Assembly: GCA_021802645.1 (NCBI GenBank)
Contig: JAJZRO010000001.1
Coordinates: forward strand, 186,001-250,000
Direction of reading: 5' to 3'
DNA length: 64,000 nucleotides
From: Deltaproteobacteria bacterium
Lineage (GTDB): Bacteria > Desulfobacterota > Desulfobulbia > Desulfobulbales > Desulfurivibrionaceae
A program made the translations under genes and the position numbers. Shown here one piece after another: positions 62,287 to 64,000 of this stretch. The notes below the pieces were generated by a model that was not told the DNA's origin, did no database searches, and saw only the letters and a list, made by a program, of their open reading frames with translations. Numbering within the stretch: the stretch's first letter is position 1; the number at the start of each line of letters is the position of its first letter.

Positions 62287-64000
62287 ATGGACGTGATCAC
62301 CACCCACCTCAATGCCGACTTCGACGCCCTCGCCGCCATGGTGGCCGCCAAAAAGCTCTACCCCCAGGCGATCCTCGCCTTTTCCGGCGCCCAGGAAAAA
62401 AACCTGCGCGACTTCTTCGTCCAGTCGGTGCAGTATCTTTACAACTTCCAGCGCCTCAAGAACCTGGACCTCAGCCAGGTGACGCGGCTGATCGTGGTCG
62501 ATACCCGCCAGGCCTCGCGCATCGGCCCCTTTGCCGACTGCCTCAAGAACCCCGGCCTCGAACTCCACCTCTACGACCACCACCCGGATACGGCCGAGGA
62601 TCTGCACGGCAGCGTCGAGGTGGTGCGCCAGGTGGGCTCCACCACCACCATCCTCACCGACCTCATCCGCCAGCAGAAGCTCCCGCTCAGTACCGAGGAC
62701 GCCACCCTCATGGCCATGGGCATCTACGAGGACACCGGCTCCTTCCTCTTCGACACCACCACCCCGGCGGACCATCAGGCCGCCGCCTGGCTGGTGGCCC
62801 AAGGTGCCAACCTCAACATCGTCTCGCAGTTCATCGCCCAGGAACTCACCACCAGCGAGGTGGCCCTGCTGCACGAGCTGATCAAGGCGGCGACCACCTA
62901 CACCATCCGCGGGGTGGACATCGTGGTGACCAAGATCATCGTGCCCCGCTACATCGACGAATTCGCCCTGCTGGTCCGGCGGTTCATGACCATGGAGAAC
63001 TGCAATACCCTCTTTGCCCTGGCCCAGATGGGCGACCGCACCTACCTCATCGCCCGCAGCCGCATCCCCGAGGTCAATGCCGGCGACATCGCCCGCGACT
63101 TCGGCGGCGGCGGCCATGCCTCGGCCGCCTCGGCCACCATCAAGGAGCTCACCCTGATCGAGGCGGAGGAGAAGCTGATCCAACTGTTGCACAAACACGT
63201 GCATCCGGAGAAGATCGCCGGCGAGCTGATGAGCGCCCCGGCCATCACCATCGGGCCGGACCTCACCATCACCGAGGCGGACGAAGAATTGAACCGGTAC
63301 AACGTGACGGTGCTGCCGGTGGTGGACGACCAGCGGCAGGTGATCGGCCTCATCTCCCGCCGGGTGGCCGGCAAGGCGATCCACCTCGGGCTCGGCAGCC
63401 AGAAGGTGAGCGACTACATGACCACCGAGTTCGCCACCCTGCCCTCCTCCGCCACCCTGGCCGAGATCCAGGAGATCATCATCGAGCACCGCCAACGCAT
63501 CATCCCGGTGGTGGACAACGGCGAACTTGCGGGGGTCATCACCCGCACCGACCTCTTGAACCTGCTGGTCAACGACCCGGCCCACCTGCCGCGCAACCTG
63601 GTGGCCGAGCAGCAGCCGTCCACTGAACGCCATCGCAACCTCCAGAACCTCATGGTGGAGCAGCTCGCCCGGCCGCTCGTCGTGCTGCTCCGCACCATCG
63701 GCGAGGTGGCGCAACGGCACAATATGCGGGCTTACGCGGTCGGTGGTTTTGTCCGCGACCTCATGCTCCACATCAGGAACCTCGACCTCGACATCGTGGT
63801 GGAGGGCGACGGCATCGCCTTTGCCAAGCAGCTCGCCAAGGAATTGCAGGGCGAGGTGCGCGTCCACAAGAAGTTCAACACCGCGCTCATCTTATTGCCG
63901 GGCGGCCAGCGGATCGACATCGCCACCGCCCGCCTGGAATATTACGACTACCCGGCCGCCATGCCGACGGTGGAACTCTCCTCCCTCAAGCTCGACCTCT
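62287..64000 (+). CDS. DHH phosphoesterase - CBS pair - tRNA nucleotidyltransferase fusion (3' end outside window)
   Basis: The frame is open to the right edge: 571 residues visible. Start MDVITTHLNADFDALAAMVA is chosen for the conserved DHH motif 1; another ATG lies three codons earlier. Domains: DHH (VVDTR, LYDHHPD), DHHA1 with FGGGGHASAASA, CBS pair (about 315-435), then class I nucleotidyltransferase with AVGGFVRDLML and LDLDIVVEGDG. It likely adds A or CCA to tRNA 3' ends, with the DHH part as possible nanoRNase or exonuclease. Similar fusions occur in deltaproteobacteria. Confidence 0.93.
   Translation, partial: MDVITTHLNADFDALAAMVAAKKLYPQAILAFSGAQEKNLRDFFVQSVQYLYNFQRLKNLDLSQVTRLIVVDTRQASRIGPFADCLKNPGLELHLYDHHPDTAEDLHGSVEVVRQVGSTTTILTDLIRQQKLPLSTEDATLMAMGIYEDTGSFLFDTTTPADHQAAAWLVAQGANLNIVSQFIAQELTTSEVALLHELIKAATTYTIRGVDIVVTKIIVPRYIDEFALLVRRFMTMENCNTLFALAQMGDRTYLIARSRIPEVNAGDIARDFGGGGHASAASATIKELTLIEAEEKLIQLLHKHVHPEKIAGELMSAPAITIGPDLTITEADEELNRYNVTVLPVVDDQRQVIGLISRRVAGKAIHLGLGSQKVSDYMTTEFATLPSSATLAEIQEIIIEHRQRIIPVVDNGELAGVITRTDLLNLLVNDPAHLPRNLVAEQQPSTERHRNLQNLMVEQLARPLVVLLRTIGEVAQRHNMRAYAVGGFVRDLMLHIRNLDLDIVVEGDGIAFAKQLAKELQGEVRVHKKFNTALILLPGGQRIDIATARLEYYDYPAAMPTVELSSLKLDL

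Overview
The window reads as part of the chromosome of a GC-rich, anaerobic or microaerophilic, sulfur-metabolising deltaproteobacterium (Desulfobacterota, most like the Desulfobulbales). This is an inference from gene content: an anaerobe's oxidative-stress set (rubrerythrin, superoxide reductase, ferritin, flavodiiron oxygen reductase), a V/A-type ATPase operon, cytochrome bd, a YedE-TusA-DsrE sulfur cluster and many two-component and c-di-GMP proteins. No rRNA gene is present to settle the taxonomy.

Layout. 1-5386: a two-component system whose regulator runs off the left edge, divergent from a five-gene operon (small tagged protein, UspA-like protein, small membrane protein, TauE/SafE permease, tandem UspA) that lies behind a textbook sigma-54 promoter and paired enhancer-like palindromes. 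5.5-9.5 kb: an RcnB-like secreted protein, a leftward PAS / receiver / CheC / ParA-like operon and a DUF805 protein. 9.7-10 kb: two tRNA-Ser genes. 10-17.3 kb: a tightly packed leftward operon (RdgC-like pair, gatB, radC, hemW, radA, haem/CopD-like fusion) interrupted between gatB and radC by a 434-bp cassette with inverted-repeat ends that carries a frameshifted GxxExxY gene.

17.5-20.4 kb: tRNA-Lys and tRNA-Glu, then a 2.7-kb AT-richer islet bounded by a 44-bp direct repeat of the tRNA-Glu 3' half. The islet holds an orphan BrnA-like antitoxin, a protein with a ubiquitin-conjugating (E2)-like active-site signature plus a SEC-C zinc motif, and a divergent BrxR/CapW-type WYL regulator. It is the best candidate in the window for an undescribed, probably defence-related system.

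20.4-32.9 kb: a second WYL regulator, a haem-binding-type hybrid kinase, an HD-GYP protein, a YkgJ-type protein, an EF-G-like GTPase, then the Fur-boxed oxidative-stress cluster. 32.9-40.8 kb: nine leftward V-ATPase genes (H-I-K-E-C-F-A-B-D in transcription order). 41-44.7 kb: an Rrf2 regulator and cydAB with a DUF4492 gene before it and a 30-residue CydX-like gene after it. 44.7-49 kb: an inositol-phosphatase-family gene, a FliK-like protein with tandem repeats and a GAF hybrid kinase. 49-52 kb: the YTD-type sulfur cluster, known as a marker associated with sulfur disproportionation. 52-64 kb: mostly housekeeping genes (HIT, mobB, a mobA-moeA fusion, serS, GGDEF regulator, ddl, a GlcD-like oxidase, rpsU, xerD) and the start of a DHH-CBS-tRNA nucleotidyltransferase fusion cut by the right edge.
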